Assembly (NCBI GenBank): GCA_049294415.1 | Contig: JBAQCS010000030.1 | Coordinates: forward strand, 1 to 12,569 | Source: JAEZRQ01 sp049294415 | GTDB taxonomy: Bacteria > Patescibacteriota > Patescibacteriia > Patescibacteriales > UBA12465 | Length of the DNA stretch: 12,569 nt | Direction of reading: 5' to 3' | Notes under the pieces: generated by a model | What the model was told of the DNA's origin: nothing | Database searches by the model: none | What the model saw: the letters and a program-made list of their open reading frames with translations, nothing else | Program-made: the position numbers and the translations under genes | Shown: positions 1-6,287 of the stretch, piece by piece | Numbering within the stretch: the stretch's first letter is position 1 | How the letters are laid out: each line of letters starts with the position of its first letter

Positions 1-182
1 ATGTCGTCTAAAGACTCACCTTTAGCTAGGCGCCCTTTTAATTCTTCAGTTTTATTTTTTAATTCTTCGTCAGTTAATTTTTTAATTGACTCTTCTAAAG
101 AATTAATTTCTGTAATAGTTGGTTGTAGGGCTTTAATAATTTTAGCATTAGGATCACCCAGAATTTTGTCGAAAAAGCTCAT
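1..182 (-). CDS. secA: Preprotein translocase ATPase SecA, N-terminal fragment (cut by window start)
   Basis: SecA is the ATP-driven motor that pushes unfolded preproteins through the SecYEG channel. Only the first 60 codons are present, read leftwards from an ATG at 182-180. The peptide begins MSFFDKILGDPNAK and continues with a helix containing INSLEESIKKLTDEELKNKT and then LKGRLAKGESLDD. This matches the usual SecA start: an amphipathic N-terminal helix, then the 'LSDEELxxKTxExKxRLxxGExLDD' stretch ahead of nucleotide-binding domain 1. The Walker motifs lie outside the window. There is no Shine-Dalgarno sequence before the ATG; the leader is A/T-rich. The gene diverges from the secreted-protein gene at 415, with 232 bases between them holding one promoter for each. 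The family assignment is firm despite the short fragment. The open frame on the opposite strand is a shadow. Confidence 0.93.
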   Translation of the reverse strand, partial: MSFFDKILGDPNAKIIKALQPTITEINSLEESIKKLTDEELKNKTEELKGRLAKGESLDD

Positions 183-263
183 AGTAGTTTATTTAAATTA
201 TTTGTATAAAATCAGTATAATATGCTTTTTTAGATAAGGGAATGTTGACAATATCAATAAAAA

Positions 264-292
264 ATTATAGCACAAAAAATGGAAAATTGCTA
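264..292 (-). promoter_or_regulatory. Predicted promoter of secA (extended -10)
   Basis: On the minus strand a TATAAT box (269-264) is preceded by TG at 272-271, giving an extended -10 (TGCTATAAT). The -35 region at 292-287 (TAGCAA) is poor, which is common when the -10 is extended. Transcription would begin near 257, giving a leader of about 75 bases before the secA ATG. Confidence 0.55.
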
Positions 293-328
293 CTTAATTA
301 AAAATTAAAAAAAGACTTATGGTAATAA

Positions 329-357
329 TTGTCTGCTTCCCTATTTTTTGCTATAAT
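329..357 (+). promoter_or_regulatory. Predicted promoter of the repeat-containing secreted protein gene
   Basis: TTGTCT (329-334) and TATAAT (352-357) are separated by 17 bases, and TG at 349-350 makes an extended -10. The expected start is near 364, about 50 bases before the ATG at 415. This is one of the better promoters in the window. Confidence 0.7.
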
Positions 358-414
358 TAGATAGTTAATATACTAATTAATTCTGCTACTTTTAGCAGTA
401 ATAACAAAAAATAT

Positions 415-1335
415 ATGAAAAAAAATCTTGCCCTCGTGCTAGCTTTTGCTTTCATCTTTGCTCTAGCAATTAATTTGCCAGTAAAAGCTGAGGACGAAGC
501 TACCACCACAGCTGTAACCACTGTAGCAACTACGACTGTTACTGATCTTGAAGACATTAAAAAAGAAGATAGAGGTAACATCGACACTTCTAAATATGAA
601 AGAATTCCTTCTCCTGATTATATTCGTTATTTTAAACAAATAATCAAGAAAGATGGGTCATTATTCGGTATCCGTATCGAACATAATGCTACCGCCACTG
701 CAGCTATTAAAAAAGTAGAAGACAGAAAAGCTTCTACTAGCTTAGAAAAGATTGCCTCCCCAGATCAAATCAAATTCTTTGAGAAAATTACTAAAATCGG
801 CAATGCACTATTTGGCATCAAAAAAGATGACGCTAAATTAGAAGATTCAGCTTCTAGCAGCTTAGAAAAGATTGCCTCTCCTGAACAAATTAAATTCTTT
901 GAAAGAATCACTAAGATTGGTAATACACTATTTGGCATCAGAAAAGAAGATGCTCCTAAAAAATTACCAACTATGAATGCTGAAACTATTACTTGTGTCT
1001 CAGCTGCCATTGATGTTAAAGATACTGCTGTAGCTACTGCTTTTACTAAAGCAACCGCTGATATTACTGCTGCTATTACAGTTAGAGGTACTTGTCAAAA
1101 AACTGCTTTAAGTTTAACTAGCGGCGATAGACAAGAAGAAATTAATGTTTGTAATAAAGCCTTCCAGGAAACCAGCAAGAAAGCTAACGAGACAGCCAAA
1201 GCAGCTCAAAAAGCAGCTTGGACTACTTATGATAGCAGTCTAAAAGAATGTGCTAAGAAAAATACTGTAGCTACCAGCTCATCAATTATGATTGAAGATG
1301 GTGGACAGAAAATGAGTGAGACTCTAGAAAGATAA
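415..1335 (+). CDS. Secreted protein with three 27-residue repeats and a four-cysteine Ala-rich C-terminal domain
   Basis: Function unknown. Residues 1-25 look like a Sec signal peptide (MKKN, hydrophobic core, cleavage likely after VKA at 25). A Thr/Ala-rich linker follows (26-50). Three copies of a 27-residue motif lie at 61-87, 110-136 and 150-176. The pattern is about [YL]E[RK]I-SP-x-x-I-[RK][YF]F, then ten variable residues, then LFGI[RK]. Copies 2 and 3 are nearly identical and copy 1 is more divergent. The C-terminal part (about 190-282) is Ala/Thr/Lys-rich and probably helical. It has four cysteines at 194, 227, 246 and 279, spaced symmetrically (33, 19, 33), suggesting two disulfides outside the membrane. 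Ala-rich Cys-containing secreted domains of this style recur, as I recall, in Patescibacteria. There is no anchor, sortase signal or lipobox, so the protein is probably released or periplasm-like. Its own promoter (329-357) and terminator (1352-1387) make it a single-gene unit. No Shine-Dalgarno sequence is visible; the start is chosen because the signal peptide begins there. Confidence 0.85.
   Translation: MKKNLALVLAFAFIFALAINLPVKAEDEATTTAVTTVATTTVTDLEDIKKEDRGNIDTSKYERIPSPDYIRYFKQIIKKDGSLFGIRIEHNATATAAIKKVEDRKASTSLEKIASPDQIKFFEKITKIGNALFGIKKDDAKLEDSASSSLEKIASPEQIKFFERITKIGNTLFGIRKEDAPKKLPTMNAETITCVSAAIDVKDTAVATAFTKATADITAAITVRGTCQKTALSLTSGDRQEEINVCNKAFQETSKKANETAKAAQKAAWTTYDSSLKECAKKNTVATSSSIMIEDGGQKMSETLER
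739..978 (+). repeat. Tandem 120-bp coding duplication (two units)
   Basis: Two adjacent 120-base units (739-858 and 859-978) encode repeats 2 and 3 of the secreted protein. The first 20 bases of each unit are identical (739-758 and 859-878). A second identical block of 15 bases lies at 806-820 and 926-940. Differences elsewhere are mostly synonymous or conservative. A third, older copy of the protein motif is encoded at 595-675. Confidence 0.85.
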
Positions 1336-1351
1336 GCCACTCTATATACAG

Positions 1352-1387
1352 AAAAACGCCAGTTATCGTAACTGGCGTTTTTTATTT
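1352..1387 (+). terminator. Rho-independent terminator after the secreted protein gene
   Basis: A perfect 14-bp stem (1352-1365 with 1369-1382) containing AACGCCAGTTA closes a TCG triloop and runs into a T-rich tail (1378-1387). It starts 17 bases after the stop codon at 1335. Confidence 0.9.
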
Positions 1388-1413
1388 GACAAAAAAGTAA
1401 CTTGGAATAAACT
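1386..1413 (+). promoter_or_regulatory. Predicted promoter of the 137-aa gene
   Basis: A consensus -35 TTGACA (1386-1391) is followed after 16 bases by TAAACT (1408-1413, four of six consensus bases). It overlaps the tail of the preceding terminator. The expected start near 1420 gives a leader of about 20 bases. Confidence 0.6.
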
Positions 1414-1440
1414 AAGAGCGGAACCTTAAAAACATAAACC

Positions 1441-1854
1441 ATGAAAGATGAAACTATAACTGACAAATGTGCTAATGATGTCATTAAGATTTACAAAGGC
1501 TTAGGTTGGGTACTGACCTCCTTCGACCCTTCTTTATTCCAATATTTTTGGGCCACAACTAGTGAAGGTCATTTCATTTCTAAATTAAGAGCGCATTTAA
1601 GCTTACTGGATAAAGATGTGGATGATCATTTTCAAATCGATAAAAAAGAAATGTTCAAAAAAGCTGTAACTGAATTTATTGAAACAAATTCTAATTACCG
1701 TGAAGCTAACATCCCAGAAACTAAATGGTATCTTAAACTAGAGCGACGTCTCGAAAAAAAATGGTATCTTTATCAACTACAGAAACAAGGCAAAATGGCC
1801 TTTATCAGAACTCACGACTTACTGGCTAATTACCGAAAGAAAGAAGATGAATAA
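1441..1854 (+). CDS. Hypothetical protein, 137 aa, highly charged, cytosolic
   Basis: I do not recognise this protein. It has no signal peptide or membrane segment. The N-terminal third (1-45) holds an aromatic patch, GLGWVLTSFDPSLFQYFW (20-37). The rest is charged and probably helical: Asp/Lys-rich around 57-75, and strongly basic with Lys/Arg and aromatics from 90 on. A short internal duplication, KWYL at 95-98 and 107-110, comes from a 12-base direct repeat (1723-1734 and 1759-1770). The basic C-terminus could bind nucleic acid or the ribosome, but this is only a composition argument. The gene stands alone between its own promoter (1386-1413) and terminator (1868-1897). The start is the first ATG in frame, about 20 bases after the predicted transcription start, without a Shine-Dalgarno sequence. 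That it is a real gene is likely from promoter, terminator and codon use; its function is open. Confidence 0.75.
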   Translation: MKDETITDKCANDVIKIYKGLGWVLTSFDPSLFQYFWATTSEGHFISKLRAHLSLLDKDVDDHFQIDKKEMFKKAVTEFIETNSNYREANIPETKWYLKLERRLEKKWYLYQLQKQGKMAFIRTHDLLANYRKKEDE

Positions 1855-1867
1855 TCTACTACTCCTC

Positions 1868-1897
1868 GCTCCTATCTAAACAATAGGAGCTTTTTTT
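1868..1897 (+). terminator. Rho-independent terminator after the 137-aa gene
   Basis: An 8-bp stem, GCTCCTAT (1868-1875) pairing with ATAGGAGC (1883-1890), closes a 7-base loop and is followed by seven Ts (1891-1897). It starts 13 bases after the stop codon at 1854. Confidence 0.88.
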
Positions 1898-1900
1898 ATA

Positions 1901-1925
1901 AAAAAACCATCCTTTGTGGGGATGG
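1901..1925 (-). terminator. Rho-independent terminator of the leftward 115-aa gene
   Basis: CCATCC (1907-1912) pairs with GGATGG (1920-1925) around a 7-base loop. Read on the minus strand, the A-run at 1901-1906 becomes the U-tract. It lies 12 bases past the stop codon of the gene ending at 1938 and is back-to-back with the rightward terminator at 1868-1897. Confidence 0.8.
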
Positions 1926-1937
1926 ATTTTAAAATTG

Positions 1938-2285
1938 TTAACGGCGATGATTTTGACCGCCGAAAGGAATTTTAATAGCAGCAATGGAACATTTGCTACT
2001 TAGATAAGCCGCTCCAGTTGATTGAGGATGATGAAACTTATACAAGCGCACGGCTTTAGATAATTCATCAGGTGAACCAACAGCTACTATTAATTCATTA
2101 AAACTTTGGCTTTTTTCGATGTTACTTTTTTTAGGTTCATCGAAAAATTTACCTAATTCTTTGGCAATAGTTTGATAGTTTTCGCTTTTAATATCCACGA
2201 TATCAACCTTAATGCCAGCTATTTCACAATATGAGAATACTGAACGAGCCAGATTCCCATTTTTAATGGCGATGGAACAAGTCAT
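1938..2285 (-). CDS. Hypothetical protein, 115 aa, with a consensus promoter
   Basis: Not recognised. The protein is soluble, with no signal peptide or membrane helix. The N-terminal half looks like an alpha/beta unit: strand CSIAIK (3-8), a helix, strand IKVDIVDI (25-32), and a helix (37-48). A Lys/Ser-rich stretch (51-61) follows, then strand ELIVAVG (64-70), a helix (72-83), and a C-terminal part with HH (85-86) and a basic QNHRR end. CSIAIK at residues 3-8 is echoed by CSIAAIK at 99-105, hinting at paired edge strands or an old duplication. Cysteines are at 3, 20 and 99. The gene has a textbook sigma-70 promoter (2331-2359) and its own terminator (1901-1925). It is divergent from the 84-aa gene at 2447, whose leader and start codon are an inverted copy of this gene's own. 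High expression is inferred from the promoter. The ATG at 2285-2283 is fixed by that matching leader. Confidence 0.75.
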   Translation of the reverse strand: MTCSIAIKNGNLARSVFSYCEIAGIKVDIVDIKSENYQTIAKELGKFFDEPKKSNIEKSQSFNELIVAVGSPDELSKAVRLYKFHHPQSTGAAYLSSKCSIAAIKIPFGGQNHRR

Positions 2286-2330
2286 TTTGCTAAGTTTTTT
2301 TGTTTTTTATTAGAAAAGATCGATATTTGA

Positions 2331-2359
2331 ATTATAAAATATTTTAGCATTATTGTCAA
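2331..2359 (-). promoter_or_regulatory. Consensus sigma-70-type promoter of the 115-aa gene
   Basis: On the minus strand TTGACA (2359-2354) and TATAAT (2336-2331) are separated by exactly 17 bases, so both hexamers and the spacing are at consensus. The start would be near 2324, about 39 bases before the ATG. Confidence 0.85.
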
Positions 2360-2369
2360 TAACTAATTC

Positions 2370-2398
2370 TTGACATAGGGTAATAAGTATTCTAGTAT
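2370..2398 (+). promoter_or_regulatory. Predicted promoter of the 84-aa gene
   Basis: TTGACA (2370-2375) and TAGTAT (2393-2398) are separated by 17 bases. Its -35 is only 10 bases from the -35 of the leftward promoter, so the two promoters are back to back and share upstream DNA. The start would be near 2405, about 42 bases before the ATG at 2447. Confidence 0.75.
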
Positions 2399-2446
2399 TT
2401 ACTTCCCGCCCTTTAATAATATCAATCACAAAAAAAACTTAGCAAA

Positions 2447-2701
2447 ATGATGAACGGTTTAGAAAAGTTTAAAATCAAAATGGAGTTCTCATTGGAATTA
2501 CTTCATCAAGTAATCGGCAATGAAGATAGTGAAAGTGTGGCTGAAATAATTCAGCGAGCAAAAACATCTGAAGTTTTTTCTGAAGAAGAATTAACTAAAA
2601 TACAAAAGAAAATCACTGAGGCGTTCTCAGTCACACAAGAAGATGAAAAAATCGACAAAATAAGCAGCTTGAAAGAATATCTCTTTCACCTGTTAGATTA
2701 A
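2447..2701 (+). CDS. Hypothetical small acidic helical protein, 84 aa
   Basis: Not recognised. The sequence is rich in Glu, Lys, Ile and Leu, with no Cys, no signal peptide and no membrane segment. It probably forms three or four helices: 4-24, a Ser/Glu segment around 26-38, 45-59 (EEELTKIQKKITEAF), and 66-84 ending in EYLFHLLD. Heptad-like hydrophobic spacing suggests a helical bundle or dimer. The start is ATG at 2447, immediately followed by a second ATG (2450). The first is preferred because its leader exactly mirrors that of the divergent 115-aa gene. The gene has its own promoter (2370-2398) and terminator (2738-2767). The shared control region suggests that it and the 115-aa protein are expressed together or in balance. 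A toxin-antitoxin-like or regulator-partner relation is possible but not supported by any recognisable domain. Confidence 0.7.
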   Translation: MMNGLEKFKIKMEFSLELLHQVIGNEDSESVAEIIQRAKTSEVFSEEELTKIQKKITEAFSVTQEDEKIDKISSLKEYLFHLLD

Positions 2702-2737
2702 ATTTTCCTTTTCTCTTTTATATCCTAACTAAACTAG

Positions 2738-2767
2738 AAAGGCTTCGCACAATGTGAAGCCTTTTTT
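2738..2767 (+). terminator. Rho-independent terminator between the 84-aa gene and nrdB
   Basis: AAAGGCTTC (2738-2746) pairs with GAAGCCTTT (2756-2764), and the six Ts at 2762-2767 form the tail. It lies 37 bases after the stop at 2701. On the minus strand it sits 10 bases past the nrdB stop but has only a short T-run there, so it probably serves the rightward gene best and nrdB less efficiently. Confidence 0.82.
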
Positions 2768-2776
2768 ATTATCCTA

Positions 2777-3760
2777 TTATTTATTACTAGCTCTATTATC
2801 TACTTCATAACTAGTGTTAGTTGCTTCAAAGAAATTAACTAACTCTAAAGTATCAGTTTCGAGCGCCATCCACTGAGCGGGATTTTCAGTGTTAAAGTGC
2901 GGCGGAAAACCTAACTCTTCTAAACGTCTATCAGCTACATATTCTACATATTGATTAGCATAGTCAGCATTAATACCTAAAATACCGCGTGGAAATAAAT
3001 CTTTGTTATAAGCTTTTTCCATTTCTACGCCAGCAATAACCATCTCTTTAATTTCATTAGCAAATTCTGGAGTTGATAAGTCAGGGTTTTCTTCCAAAAT
3101 AGTTAGAATTAAATTAATACCAAATTTTAAATGTAAACTTTCATCACGCACTACCCAATCAATCATCGAAGCAAAATTCTTTAACTGTTGTTTTTGACGG
3201 AAAGATAAAGCCACCATAAAGCCACTATAGAACCAAATGCCTTCCATGATTACGTTGTAAGCAATTAAGTTACGAACAAATTCTTTCTTCCCTTCGGTTT
3301 TTGTGACGTCCAAACTATCTTCAGTCATGCGAGTGGCAAACTTCACAATAAAATCTTCCTTCGCTTTAATCGATGGGGTTTCTAAATGATTACTAAAAAC
3401 CTTATCACGATCAAGTGGAAAAGTTTCTAAGACATATTCAAAAGCCATGGAGTGATTGGCCTCTTCCCACATTTGTTTAGCTAAATAAAGATGAGTCTCT
3501 GGAGCTTTTAAGTATGGATAAACTCCTAAAGCTAAAGAACGATTAACAATTAATTCTCCGGGATTAAAAAAGCTCATTAAAAATGACACAGCATGACGCT
3601 CATCATCACTCATCTTTTTAAAATCTTCTAAATCTTCACCTAATGAAATTTCATGAGGAAACCAAGTATTAGCCACGGCTTGATTATATAAATCATAGGC
3701 CCACTGATAATGCACTGGTTTAATTCTTAAATCCTCATTTAATGGTTTTCCAAGTATCAT
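2777..3760 (-). CDS. nrdB: Class I ribonucleotide reductase R2 (beta) subunit with Phe at the radical-tyrosine position
   Basis: The R2 subunit carries the dimetal cofactor that starts radical chemistry in R1 (NrdA). All six expected metal ligands are visible (numbering from the ATG at 3760): Glu69, Glu100, His103 (EANH), Glu173 (MEGIWF), Glu207 and His210 (RDESLH). Trp33 and Asp206 of the radical-transfer path, and Tyr318 in the C-terminal tail, are also present. The position of the stable radical Tyr (E. coli Tyr122) is Phe107 (ExxHxxxF), and the first ligand is Glu, not Asp. Both fit subclass Ic (Mn/Fe, as in Chlamydia); subclass Id remains possible. Ie is excluded because the carboxylates are intact. 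The length, 327 aa, is typical. Start choice: the frame also allows GTG at 3793 (338 aa), which would overlap nrdA by 17 bases. The ATG lies 16 bases after the nrdA stop and fits the family N-terminus better. It is the second gene of the nrd operon. Confidence 0.93.
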   Translation of the reverse strand: MILGKPLNEDLRIKPVHYQWAYDLYNQAVANTWFPHEISLGEDLEDFKKMSDDERHAVSFLMSFFNPGELIVNRSLALGVYPYLKAPETHLYLAKQMWEEANHSMAFEYVLETFPLDRDKVFSNHLETPSIKAKEDFIVKFATRMTEDSLDVTKTEGKKEFVRNLIAYNVIMEGIWFYSGFMVALSFRQKQQLKNFASMIDWVVRDESLHLKFGINLILTILEENPDLSTPEFANEIKEMVIAGVEMEKAYNKDLFPRGILGINADYANQYVEYVADRRLEELGFPPHFNTENPAQWMALETDTLELVNFFEATNTSYEVDNRASNK

Positions 3761-3776
3761 ATATTTTATATTAATT

Positions 3777-6191
3777 TTATTGACAGCTTTCACAATTTAA
3801 ACGCTCTTGTGGATCTAACGGACAAGCTTTAACTGGTTCCACAATATTTTCTACTTCTTTAATTTCTAAGGCTGCTCCAAAACCACGTTTGCCAAGAGCT
3901 GCCCCCTTATTAACCTTCACCGTGCTCTGTTCAGCGCTATGACGAGGTTTCATATGTAAATAATAAGTAGTCTTTAAACCTTTTTGCCAAGACTCTTCAT
4001 AAATTTTCATAATATCTTCTGTGTCTCTGGTGTCTAAGTACATATTACGAGAAATAGCTTGGTCAACCCATTTCTGAGCCCTAGCCGCTACTTCAGAAAA
4101 AGCTGAAGGCTTAATAGAAAAAGAATCTTTATAAATATTTTTTAAGTGTTCAGGAATATTATCCATTTCCGACAAATTACCATAAGAGGCTAAAAGCGGT
4201 TCACGAACTTGTTCCCATATTCCAAGTGCTTCTAATTCTTTAACTAAATTAGGATTAAGTTCTAAATATTTTCCACCTAAGGTGTTGCGGCTAAAAATTT
4301 GAGCAAAGCGCGGATCAATACCGGTGGAAGTACCAGCCACTAAACCAATGTTAGCAGTTGGAGCAATAGCCAGTAGTGTAGAATTTCTCATACCACCTTT
4401 AACCTTCTCACGCATCGTATCCCAATTTAATTTAGCTTGGCGACTAACAGTTACCTGTTCACCGCGATTAGTTTCTAAAATATCTACTGTGTCATGCGGT
4501 ACTAACCCCTTAGACCAGCCTGAGCCAGCAAAGTTTTGATAGGAGCCTCTTTCACGAGCTAAGTCAGCCGAAGTATCAATCGCGTGATAGCTAATAAATT
4601 CCATGACTTCATCAGTTAAGTTAGCAGCTTCAGGGCTGTCATAAGCAAAACCACATTGTTCAAAAATATCAGCTAAACCCATCACGCCTAAGCCAATAGC
4701 TCGATTTTTATCATCAAAATTATGAGCTTCTGGTACTGGCGGTTCGTTAATATCTACTAAATTATCCAATTGGCGAATAGCTAAGCGCACGCTGCTTTCA
4801 ATTAGCGGCCAATTAATTTGTTTATCAGCGGTAATGTGACGAGCTAAATTAAGTGACATGATATTACAGACGGCAATATTATTAACATCGGCTGGTAAGG
4901 TAATTTCTGTACACAAATTTGAACCATAAATAGTGCCAGTATTATTGTTTAGTGCCCTAACATTAATCGGGTCCTTCCAAGTAAGCCATGGGTGAGCGGT
5001 GGCCTGCAGTGAAACAATAATAGTTCTAAACTGATCACGAGCTTTTATTTTTTTGTAAGCTCGCATTTTACCAGCTTCAGCTAACTCGCAATATTTATCA
5101 TAACGCTGAGAAAAATCAGCCCCATAAGCGTCAATTAAATCTTTAACTTCATTAGGGTCAAATAAATACCAAGCGTCATCAGCTATGACGCGCTTCATAA
5201 ATTCATCTGATAAATAAGCGGCAATATTAGCAGTACGAGCTCTTCTATAATCGTCACCAGCATTTTGTTTTAAATCTAAGAATTCCTGAAAATCTAAATG
5301 CCAATTTTCCATGTAAAAACATAGGGCACCCATTTTCTTGCCAGCTCGTGAAATAGCCCGAATAGCTGAATCAATAATATGTAAAAAAGGAATTGGTCCG
5401 GAAGAAAAAGTATTGTTAGTAGAAATTGGTGAGCCAGAGGCACGCAACTTAGTAACCGCTAAACCAATACCGCCAGTTGCTTTAGATAATTTCAAAACAT
5501 CGGAAATTGTTTTGCCAATATGAGAAATATCATCCTCCATAGTCATTAGATAACAATTGGATAGTCGTGGTGTAATGCCGCCAGCATTAATATTGGTGGA
5601 GCCGCCAGGAATATATTCTAAGCGCGACATTTTGTCATAAAAAGAAATAGCTGCCTCAGTAGGATTTTGTTCATTCCAAGCCAAACCCATAGCTACTCTC
5701 ATCCATAAAGCCTGAGGTAATTCTAAAGCCTCTTGAGCCTCATCACGCATTAGATAACGACGAGATAGAGTTGAGAGGCCTGTATAGGTTAACAAGTTAT
5801 CACGCTCAATTTGTAGCGCACTAGCTAACTTTGGTAAATCAAAATTATTCATTTTGGTATTTAACCAACCACGGCCAATGCTTAGCTTAACCTTCTCTAT
5901 AAAAGCAGCCTGATATTTACCCGTCAAATCATCTAAATAATTATCACCCAATAATTCTATATAAGAAGAGGCTAATAATAATTTAGCAGCTACAGCATCA
6001 TAAGCTAAATCATTTTTAATATTTTGGGTAGCAGCCGAAGTAGCAGCTTTATAAACTTCAGTGGTTTTCATCCCCTCGTAAAGTAAGGGTTCGGCCTCAA
6101 TCATAAGTTTATCTAAACTGGGGTGACCAGGTAAAACTGAGTGGAGATATTGGCGAAGAGCATTCTCCGCCTGTATTTTGGTGATATTCAT
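3777..6191 (-). CDS. nrdA: Class I ribonucleotide reductase R1 (alpha) catalytic subunit
   Basis: NrdA reduces ribonucleoside diphosphates to deoxy forms. The active-site set is complete: Cys213 and Cys442 (redox pair), the N-x-C-x-E motif with Asn425, thiyl Cys427 and Glu429, Tyr743-Tyr744 of the radical path, and a C-terminal shuttle tail ending CESCQ (Cys800, Cys803; also Cys790). Cys213 to Cys427 is 214 residues, as in E. coli (225 to 439). The length is 804 aa. At the N-terminus only the second half of an ATP-cone-like fold can be aligned (LYEGMKTTEVYKAA onward, 37-80). The usual V-x-KRDG start of the nucleotide-binding hairpin is missing, and an in-frame stop 11 codons upstream (6224-6222) leaves no room for it. 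dATP inhibition through this domain is therefore doubtful. The start is the first ATG in frame, with no Shine-Dalgarno sequence. The stop TAA (3779-3777) is 16 bases before the preferred nrdB ATG, so the two are cotranscribed. A promoter with an NrdR-like box lies upstream. Confidence 0.96.
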   Translation of the reverse strand: MNITKIQAENALRQYLHSVLPGHPSLDKLMIEAEPLLYEGMKTTEVYKAATSAATQNIKNDLAYDAVAAKLLLASSYIELLGDNYLDDLTGKYQAAFIEKVKLSIGRGWLNTKMNNFDLPKLASALQIERDNLLTYTGLSTLSRRYLMRDEAQEALELPQALWMRVAMGLAWNEQNPTEAAISFYDKMSRLEYIPGGSTNINAGGITPRLSNCYLMTMEDDISHIGKTISDVLKLSKATGGIGLAVTKLRASGSPISTNNTFSSGPIPFLHIIDSAIRAISRAGKKMGALCFYMENWHLDFQEFLDLKQNAGDDYRRARTANIAAYLSDEFMKRVIADDAWYLFDPNEVKDLIDAYGADFSQRYDKYCELAEAGKMRAYKKIKARDQFRTIIVSLQATAHPWLTWKDPINVRALNNNTGTIYGSNLCTEITLPADVNNIAVCNIMSLNLARHITADKQINWPLIESSVRLAIRQLDNLVDINEPPVPEAHNFDDKNRAIGLGVMGLADIFEQCGFAYDSPEAANLTDEVMEFISYHAIDTSADLARERGSYQNFAGSGWSKGLVPHDTVDILETNRGEQVTVSRQAKLNWDTMREKVKGGMRNSTLLAIAPTANIGLVAGTSTGIDPRFAQIFSRNTLGGKYLELNPNLVKELEALGIWEQVREPLLASYGNLSEMDNIPEHLKNIYKDSFSIKPSAFSEVAARAQKWVDQAISRNMYLDTRDTEDIMKIYEESWQKGLKTTYYLHMKPRHSAEQSTVKVNKGAALGKRGFGAALEIKEVENIVEPVKACPLDPQERLNCESCQ

Positions 6192-6287
6192 AACACTTTT
6201 AAAAAATAAAAAATAAGTATATTAAGAAAATTATTAGAAGGTCCATTTTTACTGACTATTCGCCTATCTAGTGGTGTGAGTTATATT

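Larger units (their letters stand above)
2282..2450. repeat. Perfect 20-bp inverted repeat spanning both start codons of a divergent gene pair
   Basis: The right arm (2431-2450) reads AAAAAAACTTAGCAAAATGA and the left arm (2282-2301) is its exact reverse complement. Each arm includes the ATG of the gene it faces (2447 rightward, 2285 leftward). The arms, the -35 pair and the -10 pair are nearly concentric, around positions 2364-2366. No other gene in the window has this leader. Confidence 0.9.

Noticed and set aside
1..237. Rightward open frame of 78 codons at the left edge
   Set aside because: It is antisense to the start of secA, whose leftward frame gives a clear SecA N-terminus; the rightward peptide is a low-complexity shadow.
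245..250. TTGACA on the plus strand upstream of the secreted protein gene
   Set aside because: No usable -10 at 16-18 bases; the promoter at 329-357 is far better placed.
739..978. Possible CRISPR-like or regulatory tandem repeat
   Set aside because: Only two 120-base units, in frame and coding, with protein-level conservation; it is a coding duplication.
765..1484. Leftward open frames opposite the secreted protein gene and its downstream region
   Set aside because: They mirror the repeats of the real rightward gene, cross its terminator, and have no promoter or recognisable product.
3761..3793. GTG start for nrdB that would overlap nrdA by 17 bases
   Set aside because: The extra 11 residues are Lys/Asn/Ile-rich and unlike R2 N-termini; the ATG at 3760 lies 16 bases after the nrdA stop. 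It remains possible but less likely.
4324..5523. Rightward open frames inside nrdA
   Set aside because: Short frames antisense to highly conserved NrdA coding sequence; no signals or homology.
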